A stretch of 64,000 bases of DNA from Siderastrea siderea (GCA_964030785.1 OZ034972.1:50972538-51036537); one strand, 5' to 3'. Positions 15,722-26,879 are shown, counted from the first letter of the stretch. Numbers and translations: made by a program. Notes: generated by a model not told the origin, from the letters alone.

Positions 15722-16369
15722 ATGAAGATTCAAAATTACGACATTCAAGATGATGAAAACAACGATTTTGTTCAATTAAAGAGTTTCATGCCAAACCGAT
15801 GTTTTAGGATGCTTATTTGTGCTCCCTCTGGTGGTGGTAAAACAAACCTTCTGCTTGATATGATATACAGGCTCTTATACTTTGATAAAATATATCTTTA
15901 CGCTCGCAATCTCCAACAAAGCAAATATAAGCATCTGTTGAAATCTCTTGAACCAATATCAAAATCAAAAGAGGTCGGTTATGATGTGATAGAAGCAAGT
16001 AACGATGAAATCATCCCTCTGACAGATTTGTCTGATGAAAACCAAAAATTAATCATATTTGATGACTATTTGAATACAGGTAAGAAAAATGACGAACGGA
16101 TACGTGACTACTTTACCAATTCTAGAAACAAAAATTGCTGTTGTATATATTTAAGTCAAAGCTATTACGGAACCGATAAAACAATAAGACTGAATAGTTC
16201 ACATTTTTGTGTTTTTGATTTTCCTTCTATAAACGAGCAATCGATGATTTGCCGAGAACTGAACATAAATAAATCAGATTATCAGAAAGCTACTAAGGAT
16301 CCATATAGTTTTTTGTATGTTGATAAGGTCAAAAAAAAGGTAGCTCGAAATTTCGACGAAAATATCTAA
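15722..16369 (+). CDS. A32-like genome packaging ATPase (FtsK/HerA type)
   Basis: 215 aa. Walker A APSGGGKT at residues 34-41, Walker B KLIIFDDYL at 109-117 and a sensor-like IYLSQSYYG are clear. It pumps the genome into the capsid in this lineage. The size is usual for Polinton ATPases. The following fiber gene begins 11 nt after its stop, and its TCTA motif overlaps the ATPase stop codon. Confidence 0.93.
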   Translation: MKIQNYDIQDDENNDFVQLKSFMPNRCFRMLICAPSGGGKTNLLLDMIYRLLYFDKIYLYARNLQQSKYKHLLKSLEPISKSKEVGYDVIEASNDEIIPLTDLSDENQKLIIFDDYLNTGKKNDERIRDYFTNSRNKNCCCIYLSQSYYGTDKTIRLNSSHFCVFDFPSINEQSMICRELNINKSDYQKATKDPYSFLYVDKVKKKVARNFDENI

Positions 16370-16380
16370 ACCATTAATAT
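16365..16380 (+). promoter_or_regulatory. TCTA-type motif before the fiber-like gene
   Basis: TCTAAACCATTAATAT directly precedes the ATG and overlaps the end of the ATPase gene. Confidence 0.6.
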
Positions 16381-18372
16381 ATGAGTTATACTAACGGTAT
16401 CCTTAATCATGATGATTCTCAAGGACTAGGTAAGATAGGTTCAAGAGGTTTACCTGGTATTGGATTTAAATTAGATGCTAATAATGATTATGATATGCAG
16501 AATAAAAAATTAGTGAATGTAAAACAAGGAACCAATAATAATGATGTGGTTACAAAAAGTCAGTTAGATAGTGAAATAGCCAAGATTCCAAGTGTGGATA
16601 CATCTAAATTTGTTGCAATATCTGGTGATACGATGACAGGGTCACTCATTGTCCCAAAAGACAATTATCCAGTTCATGGTAATCTCAACAAGGTTATCAG
16701 TTATGAATCGCAAAGAGAGATATTCTTGTCAAAGAAGGAAGGAGGTCGAATGGAGCAACATATTGACATGGGTGGTTTAAACATCGTAAATCTGAAATCA
16801 CCAACTGCTTCTTATCACGCTAGTAATAAGGGGTATGTTGATAGTGAGATAAGAAAGATTCCAATAACTGATTCATCAAAATTCATCAAAAAAGATGGTT
16901 CAGTATTAATGGAAGCCAATCTTGATATGAACAACCAATTCATAACAAATATCAAAGACCCAGTCAATGCAGACCATGGAGTAAATAAGAAGTATGTTGA
17001 CAATCAATTGGGTACAAAAGCAGACCTTTCAAAAACAACAACACAAACATTTCAGGGAAGAATACAAGTACCAGATTTTGATCCATCCTCTCATTCAGAA
17101 TCAGATATTGCCAATCTCAAAGATATTAACGACACCTTTTTGAATAAAAACAAAGGAGGTGTTATGAAAAATCCTATCACATTCCTATCTTCATTACCAA
17201 ATAATCAAAAACAGATTAACAACCTCGGCACACCTCGATACAATAGCAGTGCTGCTAATAAGAGCTACATTGACGAAACGTTGGCACAATCGCATATCAA
17301 TTCCAGCAACAAAAAGAATGCATTGAAGTACCTCCTTGATGCAGATGAGAGCTCCAGTGAGAATAATATAGTGGTTATTGGCATCTATGATTTCTCACAA
17401 AGCCCTCACAAGAATAAATTAGCTTACAAAGTCGGACTGCTAAAAAATCCTAATAGCAATGATTATCAATCGAAAATCGGATTCAATCTATATCCTCTCA
17501 GTATCGGCAAATTCACATCGGTCTTGGAATATTATCCGCAAGGGTCACATACCAACATCCAACTATCCGCTCAGGCTACCACAGCTAATATTCAAAAAAC
17601 AATCCAAAAGAGCTTCTCAGATCATGTAAAGCTTCTCGTACAATTCAACAATAGTAGCAGGGAATCCCTTGATTACATCTATTTCAACCTACACGGAAGC
17701 GCAACATTCTCCTCACCACAGGCTTTTCTCATCATTTATGGAGTCAAAGATTAGCAAGACACTGTCAATCCAGAAGTGTACGACTATGATCACAACAACC
17801 ATGGAATGAGAATCGTTAAGTATACAAATAAGATTATTTCCAATATTGCATGGTTAACAGATAGTCCTTGGCAAGACCTAACCAACTATTTTGTGAATTT
17901 CAATTTCCCAACTGTTGGCAATGTCGTGAAACTGGTAACATATCTACAGGTAAGTAATGATAGAAACGGAGGCAATCTTTGGTGTCGTTGGGTCGCCAAT
18001 ATTATCAACCCAGTGACAAACAACGTCGAAAAAACCCGTATAATACAAGTCAATACAACTAGCTCCATTTTATTAGGAAATAGATTCCAATCTGGTTTTG
18101 GTATTCAGTTGGCTCCAGACTATGAAAACATCGCCACACTCTCAAACGCTTCTTTTTTCACAGTTGTAGACAAAAACAAGCTTCATAAATTTCAATTACA
18201 GGTAAGAGTAACAGATGGGGGAACCTTCACAGTGAATTCCCTCGCTAATAATAAAAATGCAAGTTGGAACAGTTACACTGTGAGCGTAATTGAGGTTCAA
18301 GAGATAGCCGGTTTAAAATTGGACACAAATTCAGGTCTCCCATCTGATGTCATAAGTTTCACCAGTGAATAA
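16381..18372 (+). CDS. Fiber/spike-like protein with an in-frame TAG at 17752
   Basis: The first part (457 codons) has a short collagen-like start (GSRGLPGIG), then four to five shaft-like repeats of the form MQNKKLVNVK...VTKSQLD, NLKSPTA..ASNKGYVD, NIKDPVNADHGVNKKYVD, which occur in tail-fiber-like trimers, then a beta-rich domain ending LIIYGVKD. TAG at 17752-17754 follows, and the same frame stays open for 206 more codons of beta-rich sequence to TAA at 18370-18372. The second part has no TCTA motif and no good own start; its first ATG is near 17806. It is either a nonsense mutation in a receptor-binding knob or stop readthrough (TAG CAA context). Confidence 0.75.
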
Positions 18373-18378
18373 AAATTA

Positions 18379-18396
18379 TCTATCAATATAATATAT
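18379..18396 (+). promoter_or_regulatory. TCTA-type motif before the membrane protein gene
   Basis: TCTATCAATATAATATAT directly precedes the ATG; 18 nt. Confidence 0.6.
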
Positions 18397-18885
18397 ATGG
18401 ATAGACGTAAAAGCATATTCTATTGGAACCATGTGTCAGAAAAATTAACTGATGATCAAATATCTGAGTTGAAAGCATTGTACAAATTCTATCATAAGAA
18501 ATACTGGCTTTTCAAAATGACTTACAAATATTTCAAAACAGCAGAACTTGCATGTAATATTGGATCTGCTTTATTGGTAGTAACAGGAACAGTAGTTGGT
18601 GGTGTAACACTAAACCCTATTCCTCTTGGGGTAATATCTGGTACTGGTATATTGCTTAAAACATATTCAGAGGCTAAAAATTACAAAAGAAAGATTGAGA
18701 TGTGTAAATTCGCGTACACCTCATATGAAACGGTTTTAACAGATTTGCGGTCGTTTATGAGAGGACTGGAGTTTGATGACAAAGAATTTCTTGATTATGT
18801 CAAAGTTCTCGATGATATAATCATTGATATGTGTCCGTTAACTGACAAATTTGAAAAGAAATATAATAAGGTGTTCATCCAATAA
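18397..18885 (+). CDS. Small membrane protein
   Basis: 162 aa. Hydrophilic helix 1-45, two hydrophobic segments at about 51-69 and 74-87 separated by NPIP, forming a likely hairpin, and a charged helical C-terminus. No family recognised. It shares the TCTA motif of structural genes, so it is probably a late or virion membrane-active protein. Its 3' end overlaps the convergent VLTF3-like gene by 11 nt. Confidence 0.6.
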   Translation: MDRRKSIFYWNHVSEKLTDDQISELKALYKFYHKKYWLFKMTYKYFKTAELACNIGSALLVVTGTVVGGVTLNPIPLGVISGTGILLKTYSEAKNYKRKIEMCKFAYTSYETVLTDLRSFMRGLEFDDKEFLDYVKVLDDIIIDMCPLTDKFEKKYNKVFIQ

Positions 18886-19435
18886 TAGATTTTATGTTAT
18901 CACCAATAAGAAACATAATTTTTGCCCAATATTGATTGTAAAAAGCTAATGTTTTTTTCGATTTACTAATTGGGATTTGTTTGTAAGGTATTCCCATCAT
19001 CTTGAATATCATTCTCATAATAAAATTAACGCTAATCATTCTTTTCCTAGTTCCATTAACTTCATTAAAAACCTTACCTATCTCAACATATATAGAATCA
19101 ATCTTATTTTTCTGACTATTGGATAGTTCAATGCCGTACTTTTCTTGAATTTTTAATATATTATTATTGACATGATATTTTCTATTATATACACTTTTTC
19201 TTATAAATCTATGTCTATTCTCATAGAAATCAACATATTCTTTTACATAAGTATATCCTTGTATGACTCCACAACTTCGACAAACTTGCATTCCATCAGT
19301 TGTTATAACCTCCTGATTATCACAGCATTCATCATCTTTCGGTTTTTTATTAGAATCTTCTATTTTTTCATCACAAAAAGGACAAACAACTTCTGATTCT
19401 TTCAGGTAATCGTGAATATCTGAGTTACAATACAT
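18875..19435 (-). CDS. VLTF3-like late transcription factor
   Basis: 186 aa. N-terminal zinc-binding part with C18-x2-C21, CC at 37-38 and C52-x2-C55, then YVDFYENRHRF, YNRKYHV and a helical C-terminus with NFIMRMIFKMMGI and a KSKKTLAFYNQYW block. This pattern resembles poxvirus/NCLDV VLTF3-type factors. Such a factor beside a set of TCTA-preceded genes would fit control of late expression, but that link is inference. No TCTA lies upstream; the A/T-rich sequence resembles that before PolB. A decayed homolog of the older element is at 20396-20922. Confidence 0.65.
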   Translation of the reverse strand: MYCNSDIHDYLKESEVVCPFCDEKIEDSNKKPKDDECCDNQEVITTDGMQVCRSCGVIQGYTYVKEYVDFYENRHRFIRKSVYNRKYHVNNNILKIQEKYGIELSNSQKNKIDSIYVEIGKVFNEVNGTRKRMISVNFIMRMIFKMMGIPYKQIPISKSKKTLAFYNQYWAKIMFLIGDNIKSIIG

Positions 19436-19472
19436 TCTATACTATTATATGATATTACATTTTTAAGTAATA

Positions 19473-20332
19473 TTCATCCGATGGCAAACTGCGCTCGTAC
19501 TCCCAACTATGAGATAATGCCAAATATATTTTCCATGAGATAATACCAAATAGATTTCCCATGAGATAATACCAAATAGATTTTTCCATAAGATAATACC
19601 ATCACATTATAGGCGCCCATCGCTCTTCGAGCTCTTCCCACCAAGGCGCCTTTTGCAATTACGAATCCTCCATCCCCGTGACTTCGTCTTTGAATGTCTT
19701 GCTAACGCAAGCCAATCAAATACTTTGTCATGCCGAGGATTCTATTGCCGTGATGGAGTCACGTGATGGAAGAATGCGTTGGATACATCATGAGATAAAA
19801 CATATAGTATCCAAATCCAAATAATCGCGCTCATGAAATAAAATAAATATAGTTATCCATATAATTGTTGCCATCACATAATACCATCACATAATAAGGA
19901 ACCCATCGCTCTTCAAGCTCTTCGAGCTATTCGAGCTCTTCCCACCTAGGTTCCTTATGCAATTACGAATCCTCCATCCCCGTGACTTCGTCTTTGAATG
20001 TCTTGCTACGCAAGCCAATCAAATACTTTGTCATGCCGAGGATTCTATTGCCGTGATGGAGTCATGTGATGGAAAATACATTAGGTGCCATTATACCAAG
20101 AGCGCCCTACGAGACTACGTCTCTACCCACTCTTGGTTGGAAGGAGCCTCACTCGCCACAAGTGGCGACTTCCCGAGCCTGCTCGGCTCCTTACCAACAT
20201 ATGAAACCAAAAAATAAAAAACGTATAGTTTACCAAAAAATGATTTCCATCTGATGGGAAGTAGTTTTAGAGTTGGTTGGGTAACAGAACATTTTAAAAA
20301 AATGTTCTGGTACCCCCAACTCTATAACTACT
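19473..20332. repeat. Right terminal inverted repeat of the younger Polinton
   Basis: Inverted copy of 2813-3672 with the same length and the same internal stem-loops; no difference was noticed where compared. Confidence 0.95.
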
Positions 20333-20338
20333 TCCGAA
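20333..20338. repeat. Target site duplication TCCGAA, right copy
   Basis: Follows the terminal ACTACT directly; matches 2807-2812. Confidence 0.95.
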
Positions 20339-20411
20339 AAAGGGTACTGTCATGCGTTTGGTGAAAAATCCGAAAACAGGCAAATATGAAAATGTTTATG
20401 AAGAACCTTGA
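20339..20411 (+). pseudogene. 3' end of the split PLA2 gene of the older Polinton
   Basis: 24 codons including TGA 20409-20411, in the phase needed to continue the frame cut at 2812. It ends in a Lys/Pro-rich tail. It shows the insertion was in a coding region. Confidence 0.85.
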
Positions 20412-20922
20412 TTGGTTTTCAACCACCATTTATAAAACTCATGTTTTGCGTACTGCCAACTTTCTAAGCTTTTTGGAAGGTGATTAGAAATAGATTCCAT
20501 GATTTCTTTTTTCTTTGGCCAGCATTCAGAAGGTACTTTTTCAAAACTGACTTGTCGGACATCTTCTGAAATTGAGCAATAACGTTACCAAGAAAATCTA
20601 CCTCGCTGGAAGAAAACATTTCTTTAATGTTCCATTTTCGCAAAACACTTTTTAAATAAGCATTATTCGTTGGAAGAGCAGTGGAACTTCTTCTCCAATT
20701 TTGTTCTTGAAACTTTTCATCATCATCAAATTCAAACTCTCTACCACATTTTGGACATGCACGACAGAACTCCTTCACCACATAAATTAATTGCTCCTCG
20801 CATGAAGGACAACGATCAATCTTTTTTGATAACAGGCTTATTTCATTTCTTTTTTGCAACATTTCTTTAATCATTTTCGACGAAATTTTCTCACCTTGCA
20901 AACAACCAAACGGGTCGTCCAT
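20396..20922 (-). pseudogene. VLTF3-like gene of the older Polinton, one frameshift
   Basis: ATG at 20920-20922. A zinc-binding part with CPSC and CPKC pairs, then a NNAYLKSVLRKW helix block. Near 20535 the sequence leaves the reading frame; the alternative frame continues with WPKKKE, a PKSLESW motif and KWW to TAA at 20396-20398, parallel to the end of the younger copy. The gene overlaps the 3' end of the PLA2 gene by 16 nt on the opposite strand. Confidence 0.65.
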
Positions 20923-20946
20923 TTTTTTTATTGTGTATAGTATACA
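20923..20946. promoter_or_regulatory. Short divergent promoter, VLTF3-like / integrase
   Basis: 24 bp separate two divergent ATGs and include GTATAGTATAC, a palindromic TATA-like sequence followed by AATG. TATACA-type sequences precede other genes of the older element. Confidence 0.45.
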
Positions 20947-21931
20947 ATGAGCTCACGCGTTTTAAATAAGTTGTCAAAAATTTATTACAGCCCGCAAGGG
21001 TATTGGAAAGGTTTTGCAGCAATTACGAAATTAGCCCAGGCAGCGAAAGTTTCGGAAGATGTGGCTCAAAACTGGTTGATGAAGCAAGCTCTTTGGCAGG
21101 TTTATTTACCAGCCCCACGTTACATTCCAAGACCGAAATTTGATGTTCCTGTTCCAAACAAAGTTCACCAAGCAGATCTTCTATATCTCCCACACGATCG
21201 CCCACCACGCTCCCGTAAAACTTTTAGATATGCTCTCACGGTGGTAGATGTGGCCTCTCGATACAAAGAGGCCGAACCGTTGACCACAAAAGAGGCTAAA
21301 GAAGTTGCAGCTGCTCTAGAACGGATTTAAAGTCGTGGTCCTTTGAAGTGGCCGAAACTGCTTCAAGTCGATCCTGGTCGCGAGTTTATGGGTGCTGTGA
21401 ATCAACTGCTTTCGAAACATAATGTTGAGGTTAGACGTGGTCGTGTGGATATTCACCGTGATCAAGCTATCGTTGAAAGATTCAACCGTACCCTGGCTGA
21501 ACGACTGTTTGGACACCAGTATGGGGTTGAAATGAGCCTCCCTGAGGGTCAGCGGTCTACTGCGTGGGTGAAAAGGCTTCCTCAAGTTGTTGCCGCTCTG
21601 AACAACGAGGTAACAAGCCTTACCGGCAAGAAACCCGCCGTTGCCATTAAAGCCATCGACACCTTATTCAAGGCCTGTTGGGCAAAGGGAAAAAAAGCTC
21701 CCCTCTCTCGTTAATGTGCGCTATCTCTACCAACCTGGCGAGCTTGAAGGCGGTGTAAAAAGAGCTACAGATCCAATCTGGTCTTTGAAAGTTTACAGCA
21801 TTGAAAGATCTTTTACCAAACCAAATCAACCCGTTCTCTACTATTTGTTCGACGGTCCCAAGCGCGGCTTCGTGCGTGAAGAACTGCTGGTTGTCCCTCC
21901 AAACACACAATTACCCCCCGAGCAACTTTAA
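20947..21931 (+). pseudogene. Integrase of the older Polinton, one stop and one frameshift
   Basis: It starts at ATG 20947 with a YYSPQGYWKG segment and an N-terminal domain that the younger integrase lacks. The catalytic triad is visible: HQADLL (Asp), QVDPGREF (Asp), AIVERFNRTL (Glu). TAA at 21328-21330 interrupts an otherwise continuous frame, and a 1-nt shift occurs between about 21680 and 21712; the C-terminal part (VRYLYQPGELEGG onward) is in another frame to 21931. No chromodomain is seen. It is a clearly different integrase type from 9038-9997. Confidence 0.88.
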
Positions 21932-21942
21932 AATTTCGGCAT

Positions 21943-24900
21943 CTAACTCAATAAGTCATATGTTAATGTTGGCATTTCGTTGTACCCATAAGCTTTTGTA
22001 TGAATACCATCGTCACATATCCATCGCTTTGAATCAAATGGTGAAAGCGAGATTTTGTTAAGATGCATTCCGTATATCTCATGCCCCTCGCTTCGAATTA
22101 TGTTCATTCCATGCCTTTTCTGCTCCTTACCAAAAAGAGTTTCCTTGTAATGTTCATGCATAATTTTTTTATTCACAACACTCTTTTTTACACCCTTTGC
22201 CTTTTTTATATTTTTTTCGTCAGCTTTCAAGATAGAATACATTTTTGGTCTAAGACAAACACACTCAACAATTGGTGTTCCATTGCATTCATCTTTCATT
22301 TTGCCCTAGACCTTTTTGTTTATATTTGAGTAAAGTTTATGTTCTTTCGGGTAGTCACTCGTATCATAAAGATCTTTGTTTTTTTCGATGTCTTTGTATA
22401 CGTCATCTGTTTCAATTTCAACAAGAAGGCTGTCGGTATCTGTGTATAAAAGCTCGCACTTTGGCCCGTATTGTTTTTTTAGTTCGTTGTAGAAAAAGTC
22501 GTACATCAATATCTTGCTGTTGTCAAGGATGGTCATCCCAGTGTAGACCGGCTTGTTGAGCAGCAGCCGGCTTTTGCGCATGTCGATTCCGAACAGGTCG
22601 TTTGAAAACATAACGTGCCTTGAGTACAAAGGGCTGGCAACCAATTTCCTTATTTTGTCTGTCTCATTGCTTCTCACTATTTTTATGTCAACACGGTTAC
22701 GCAGGTTTTCCATGGTTTTGCCGAAAACTGAGTTATTCATGAGCTTGTAAAAGTCCTTTTCAAAGTCGCTCTTTGCGTTTTTCCTGAATTCTGTATTCAT
22801 GCGGATGTACGGCTCCATCCAGCATTCTTGTTCGAACTCCAACGCCCTGTGTACGCGCTTCAGTTTCATTCCCTGCTTCAGATAAAACTGCAAGTTTCTG
22901 TAATGCACGACATAGTTGCTTTTGTCCTCAAGTGTCAGCAGCAGCTTCTCACTGTCCGGCGGTTTCAAATCAAGGTCTTTCATCAACCTCTTTTGGTAGT
23001 CAGACATACATTCTTTTTTTACAATCTTTTTTTCAGGAGCCAGTGGATAGCTGTTGTGTTGCTCATGCAGTTCTGCTGGATATTCAAGATCAACCTCAAG
23101 AATCCATCCATTCTTTGCGTTTTCTTTTTTCTTCATTATTTCTTCCTCAGTTGGCATTACACGTTTCCATTTAAAATCTCTTTTCGGGAGTGGCTTGCTC
23201 ATTGCCCATCCGTAAAGGTTGTTCGCGTCGAGATACATGATGTATTTGTTCGGTTTTCTGGGGTCATAGTCCGGTACAAGAGGGTTGTTTGCCTTTGCGT
23301 ATCTCTTGCTTACCATGGATATTCCAGCACGCATTCCCCTTTCCACGAAAAGATGCATTTCAAGTTCTGTGAATAACTCAAGCTCGACCCCCGTTTTTTT
23401 CAAGAGCGCGTCCCAGGAGAGTCCTGGCGAAGTGTAATAATGAGCCAGATCTAACCCGTACTGCTCTTGGCATAGGTTTCGGAAGTTCTCAAAAACATCC
23501 GCCAGCAGGGCGACATCCGTTTTCACGTAAAGATCGTGATAATCGCCCAGCGTTTTACATTCAAAAGTTTCCCAGACAGTCTTCGCGTGCGCATACTCTT
23601 CGTCTGTTATGTGCTCGTCGTTCAGCTTGCTGTAAAACTTCTCTTTGTCCGGAAGCTTTGTCTCGCTAAATCTCTCCCATGAATCCATGTACTCATAAGG
23701 ATATATCCCTTTTTTGTAAAGCAGGTCGCTTCCTTTTGAAATGGTTGATGTTATTTTCAATAACTCCTTTGGTGTTGCGCTTACAAGTGAATCAAGGCTC
23801 GCTTGCAAAAAGTTCAAGCTGTCGATAAACCGAATATTACCAACTGAAAATGTAATGTATTTCTCCATGTTGTTGGCAATGCATTTTACCTCTTTTTCAA
23901 GTTTTGACATCGCTTGCATGAAATGGTGTGCATCGTAGCCCCTCAGGTTGTGGAACACAACTGGTATTTGGTACGTCTTGGGGTTTATACGCAGTTTCAG
24001 ATTACATTCGTTATGCGCCGCTCCACGGTACCTTCCAGTAATATGGCAATGGTCTTTTACTGCGTCTGTGAAGTTTTTCTGAAGTAAAGTTTTTCTACAG
24101 AAAGAACAATTTTTCTGTAATTTTGCTTTCAATTGGTCTTCTTTTTCAGTTAATTTTTTAAGACATAAAAACTTCCATTGTTCCTCTTTCTGCGCTGTGT
24201 AAAAACATTTTTTGTGCCATTGGCCCCAATAAATGGATTTTTCACTGTCTTCTACACCTTCTGTGCTCCAAACCGGTAAAGAGTCTAAGAATTCATCTTT
24301 TATCAAACTTTTATTGCAAATATGGCAATCAGTTGCATTTTTAAATTTTACCCAGTCTTCTGGCTCCATAACAACAGGCTTTTTTTCTGCTAAACTGTCT
24401 CTTATTTTCACCTCTTCCTGCAGAATGTCATTTAAAAACATTCCAACCGCGTTTTCGCCCCTGTAAACCTTTAACCCTGAAACTTTACCGTCTTTTCTCA
24501 CAACCATGTAAGAATATCCACATGCCTCATGCCATTCGGTCTTCTCTGTGTAGCTTTTTTTCTTGCTCTCTGGACAAATCTCACAGCCAAGAATCTTTCT
24601 AATCAAAGCCTCAATGTCAGCATATATCACGTATGGAACCTTCATCTGTTTATGATGATTTCGGAAAGAAAGTATATTTTTCCCCTCTTCAGGCATTTCT
24701 ATCTTTGTCGGCCTGCCATTTACACCATTGCAATATTTTTGTGGTTCTCAAGCAAGTCTGCTCTTGAAAAACCTGTCAGACACATCATGCAGTAGTGTTT
24801 TGCGTTTCTATTTTTTGTCTGATCGTAGAGCAAAGCACTCACCCGTTTTACATAACAATAGTGTTGTATAATCCCCGACTCAATTAACATCAGGTTTATC

Positions 24901-25749
24901 CGCGGCACGCTTTTTTCTTTTTTACTTATCCTATGCGGAATCACACAGCCAGCCAAATACGTTTATTGCTAGGTTTTTGTTTTGAGCTTCAAGCTTGTCT
25001 ATCTGTTTTACCGCTGTTGGGAAATCGATTCCTTCATAGTTAATGCCATCTTTAACTGGATATTTGCTTGGTCTTTCGGCGTGATTTCCATCTTTTGGAG
25101 GGAATAAAGCAGCTCTGAGTGCCCACTTCAAACATTCGTTGTCTCTGTTTTTCACGTTAATTATTGCCTTCTTTTTTGCCAGATTGACTGGAAGAGGTAA
25201 ATAGGTTCCTCCGCGCAATGGCTGATAGCGTGCAACATTCACATAAGCTGTCATTATTCTTTCAAGAACCCATCCTGAGCCCCGCTCTGACCAAGACTCT
25301 ATTTCACCCTTTATTCTTTCAACAAATCCGTCGAATTCTGTTTTTATCTGGTCCTCGTCATTTCTGTTAAAAACGTGCGGTTCATTTTCTCGAAAATAAT
25401 GTTCCATGTACTGTGTTCCACCGTCTCTCTCTATTGAAAACTCTACTTGTAAACCAAAACTTACTTTTACGCTTTTTAATTTTTGGATTTCGTTTTCAAC
25501 CAAATCAGTAAACTTTTCTTTCGTTTCCCTTGCAAACACAAAAAGATCTTTATTGTTTGGATTTTCTTCAGAAACAGCCATTCTCCAAACACGAAGCCAG
25601 TCCTGGAAATTATTTTGGGATATTAAAAACCTGTCATATAATCCAACATAATTTGGTTTTAACGTTTGAGGCAAGTTTATGTTTTTCTCCTCCGGTATTG
25701 AACCGTAAAACATTTGCAAAACATCGGACGAATATCTTGCGGCCGCCAT
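21943..25749 (-). pseudogene. PolB: Protein-primed DNA polymerase of the older Polinton, three breaks
   Basis: N-terminus at 25749, C-terminus at 21943. Motifs: YADIEAL exonuclease near 24620, CHICNKS and HCHITGRYRGAAHNECNLKLR treble clef, DANNLYGWAMS near 23210, KLMNNSVFGKT near 22740, YTDTDSL near 22435. Breaks: in-frame TAG at 22306-22308, a frameshift near 24715-24735 and a frameshift near 24930-24960. The order of domains is as in 3885-7640, which is intact. Only the PolB C-terminus faces the integrase here. Confidence 0.9.
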
Positions 25750-25920
25750 TTTGGTGTATATACTTGTGATTATATTTGTTCAATAGGAAAAAATTCTGGG
25801 CCACTTTGTATATATTCCTGTGCAAACATTTCTTTGATATAAAATATTTTCTGTGACACATCCTCTTCCACTTCGTTTTTATACTGTTTGCGTTACACAC
25901 GTGAAAGATGAGGTGTTCTG

Positions 25921-26012
25921 GGACAGAAATTTAAATAAGCGGTTTATACCGAAACGAGGCGAGCGTGGGAGCCGAGTTTCGGTGAAAAAACCGCTTATTT
26001 AAATTTCTGTCC
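25921..26012. repeat. 92-bp imperfect palindrome
   Basis: 25-nt perfect arms (25921-25945, 25988-26012) plus inner arms ACCGAAAC/GTTTCGGT (25948-25955, 25976-25983) around a GC-rich centre. Weaker pairing (ACACACGTGAA with TTCATGTGTG) extends outward. It lies about 170 bp beyond the PolB start of the older element, so it may belong to that element's end, or be a foldback element. Confidence 0.75.
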
Positions 26013-26760
26013 TTCATGTGTGTACACATTTAAAATTCCTACCCGACAAGTCCTATTCTATTGTAAACTCTTCATACTACTGATAAGTTTCTTGATAAGT
26101 GATACTCTATTCTGGACCAAAGTTCTCTGATTTCTATAACATATCCCAGACTACACTGCTTGAAAACCATACCTTTCACAGCAGCACATACCCAAACAGA
26201 AGTCAAATGTTGTTCAAATTGCAGAATGAAAACAAACACAGGCAACAAGGTGTTGAGTTATAGCCAAGTTAACTAGTTCTCGTAAAAGAGATGGGTAGTA
26301 AAATTGTTTTCCTAGACGTCTAAAATGACAGCAGTCACAAAACGATCAGATACCTAGGTAAACATTACAAATCAACCTAAGGGAATTAAAATGTATCCTT
26401 ATGTATCCTATCAATGCGTATAGTGTGCACAATTGTTTGATATTCAAACGAAACCTCAATGGAAAAATTGAGCAAGTCAGACAATCATAACTGTGTCTGT
26501 AACAATAATCTGATCGTGGATGTCTACATTGCTAACTAAACTAGGAAATATGCTGTATTACAAAAGGTTCTGATAAATAACTTTTCCCCATATGCATGAA
26601 CTAAATCAAACTATGACTTACTCTTGACATCCTCCTATCACTCCTATTCTACCCAGCTGTCCTTTGTGAGCACTATCTACAAGAGCAGGGATGGTTTCTC
26701 GTACCAATTTCAGGCAGCTGCACTGTTTCTTCATAGGGGCTTTGCCAAGGGTCATCAGAT
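26013..26760. other. Host intergenic DNA, nothing recognised
   Basis: AT-rich sequence without long ORF or clear repeat. The right boundary of the older Polinton is probably within or just before this stretch but cannot be placed without its left end. Confidence 0.5.
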
Positions 26761-26879
26761 ACTTGCAAACTTTTTAAAACACTTTACTAGTACTAGTAAA
26801 TAAATTTTGGGTGAAAAACTTTACCAGTGAAAATTAAAATTACATAAATCTAAAAAAAAAACATATAAAATATAAATAT

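Larger units (their letters stand above)
2813..20332. mobile_element. Complete younger Polinton/Maverick (adintovirus-like) element, 17520 bp
   Basis: It is bounded by 860-bp inverted repeats (AG...CT ends) and flanked by TCCGAA. It contains PolB, integrase, adenain-like protease, packaging ATPase, MCP and penton-like genes, the defining Polinton set. Nearly all ORFs are intact and the two repeats look identical where I compared them, which points to a recent insertion. The insertion is inside the PLA2 gene of an older Polinton. Left to right: PolB, AT-hook protein, Bro protein, integrase, PLA2, zinc ribbon, protease, core-like, MCP, basic protein, penton and PPxY protein on minus; ATPase, fiber and membrane protein on plus; VLTF3-like on minus. 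Confidence 0.97.
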
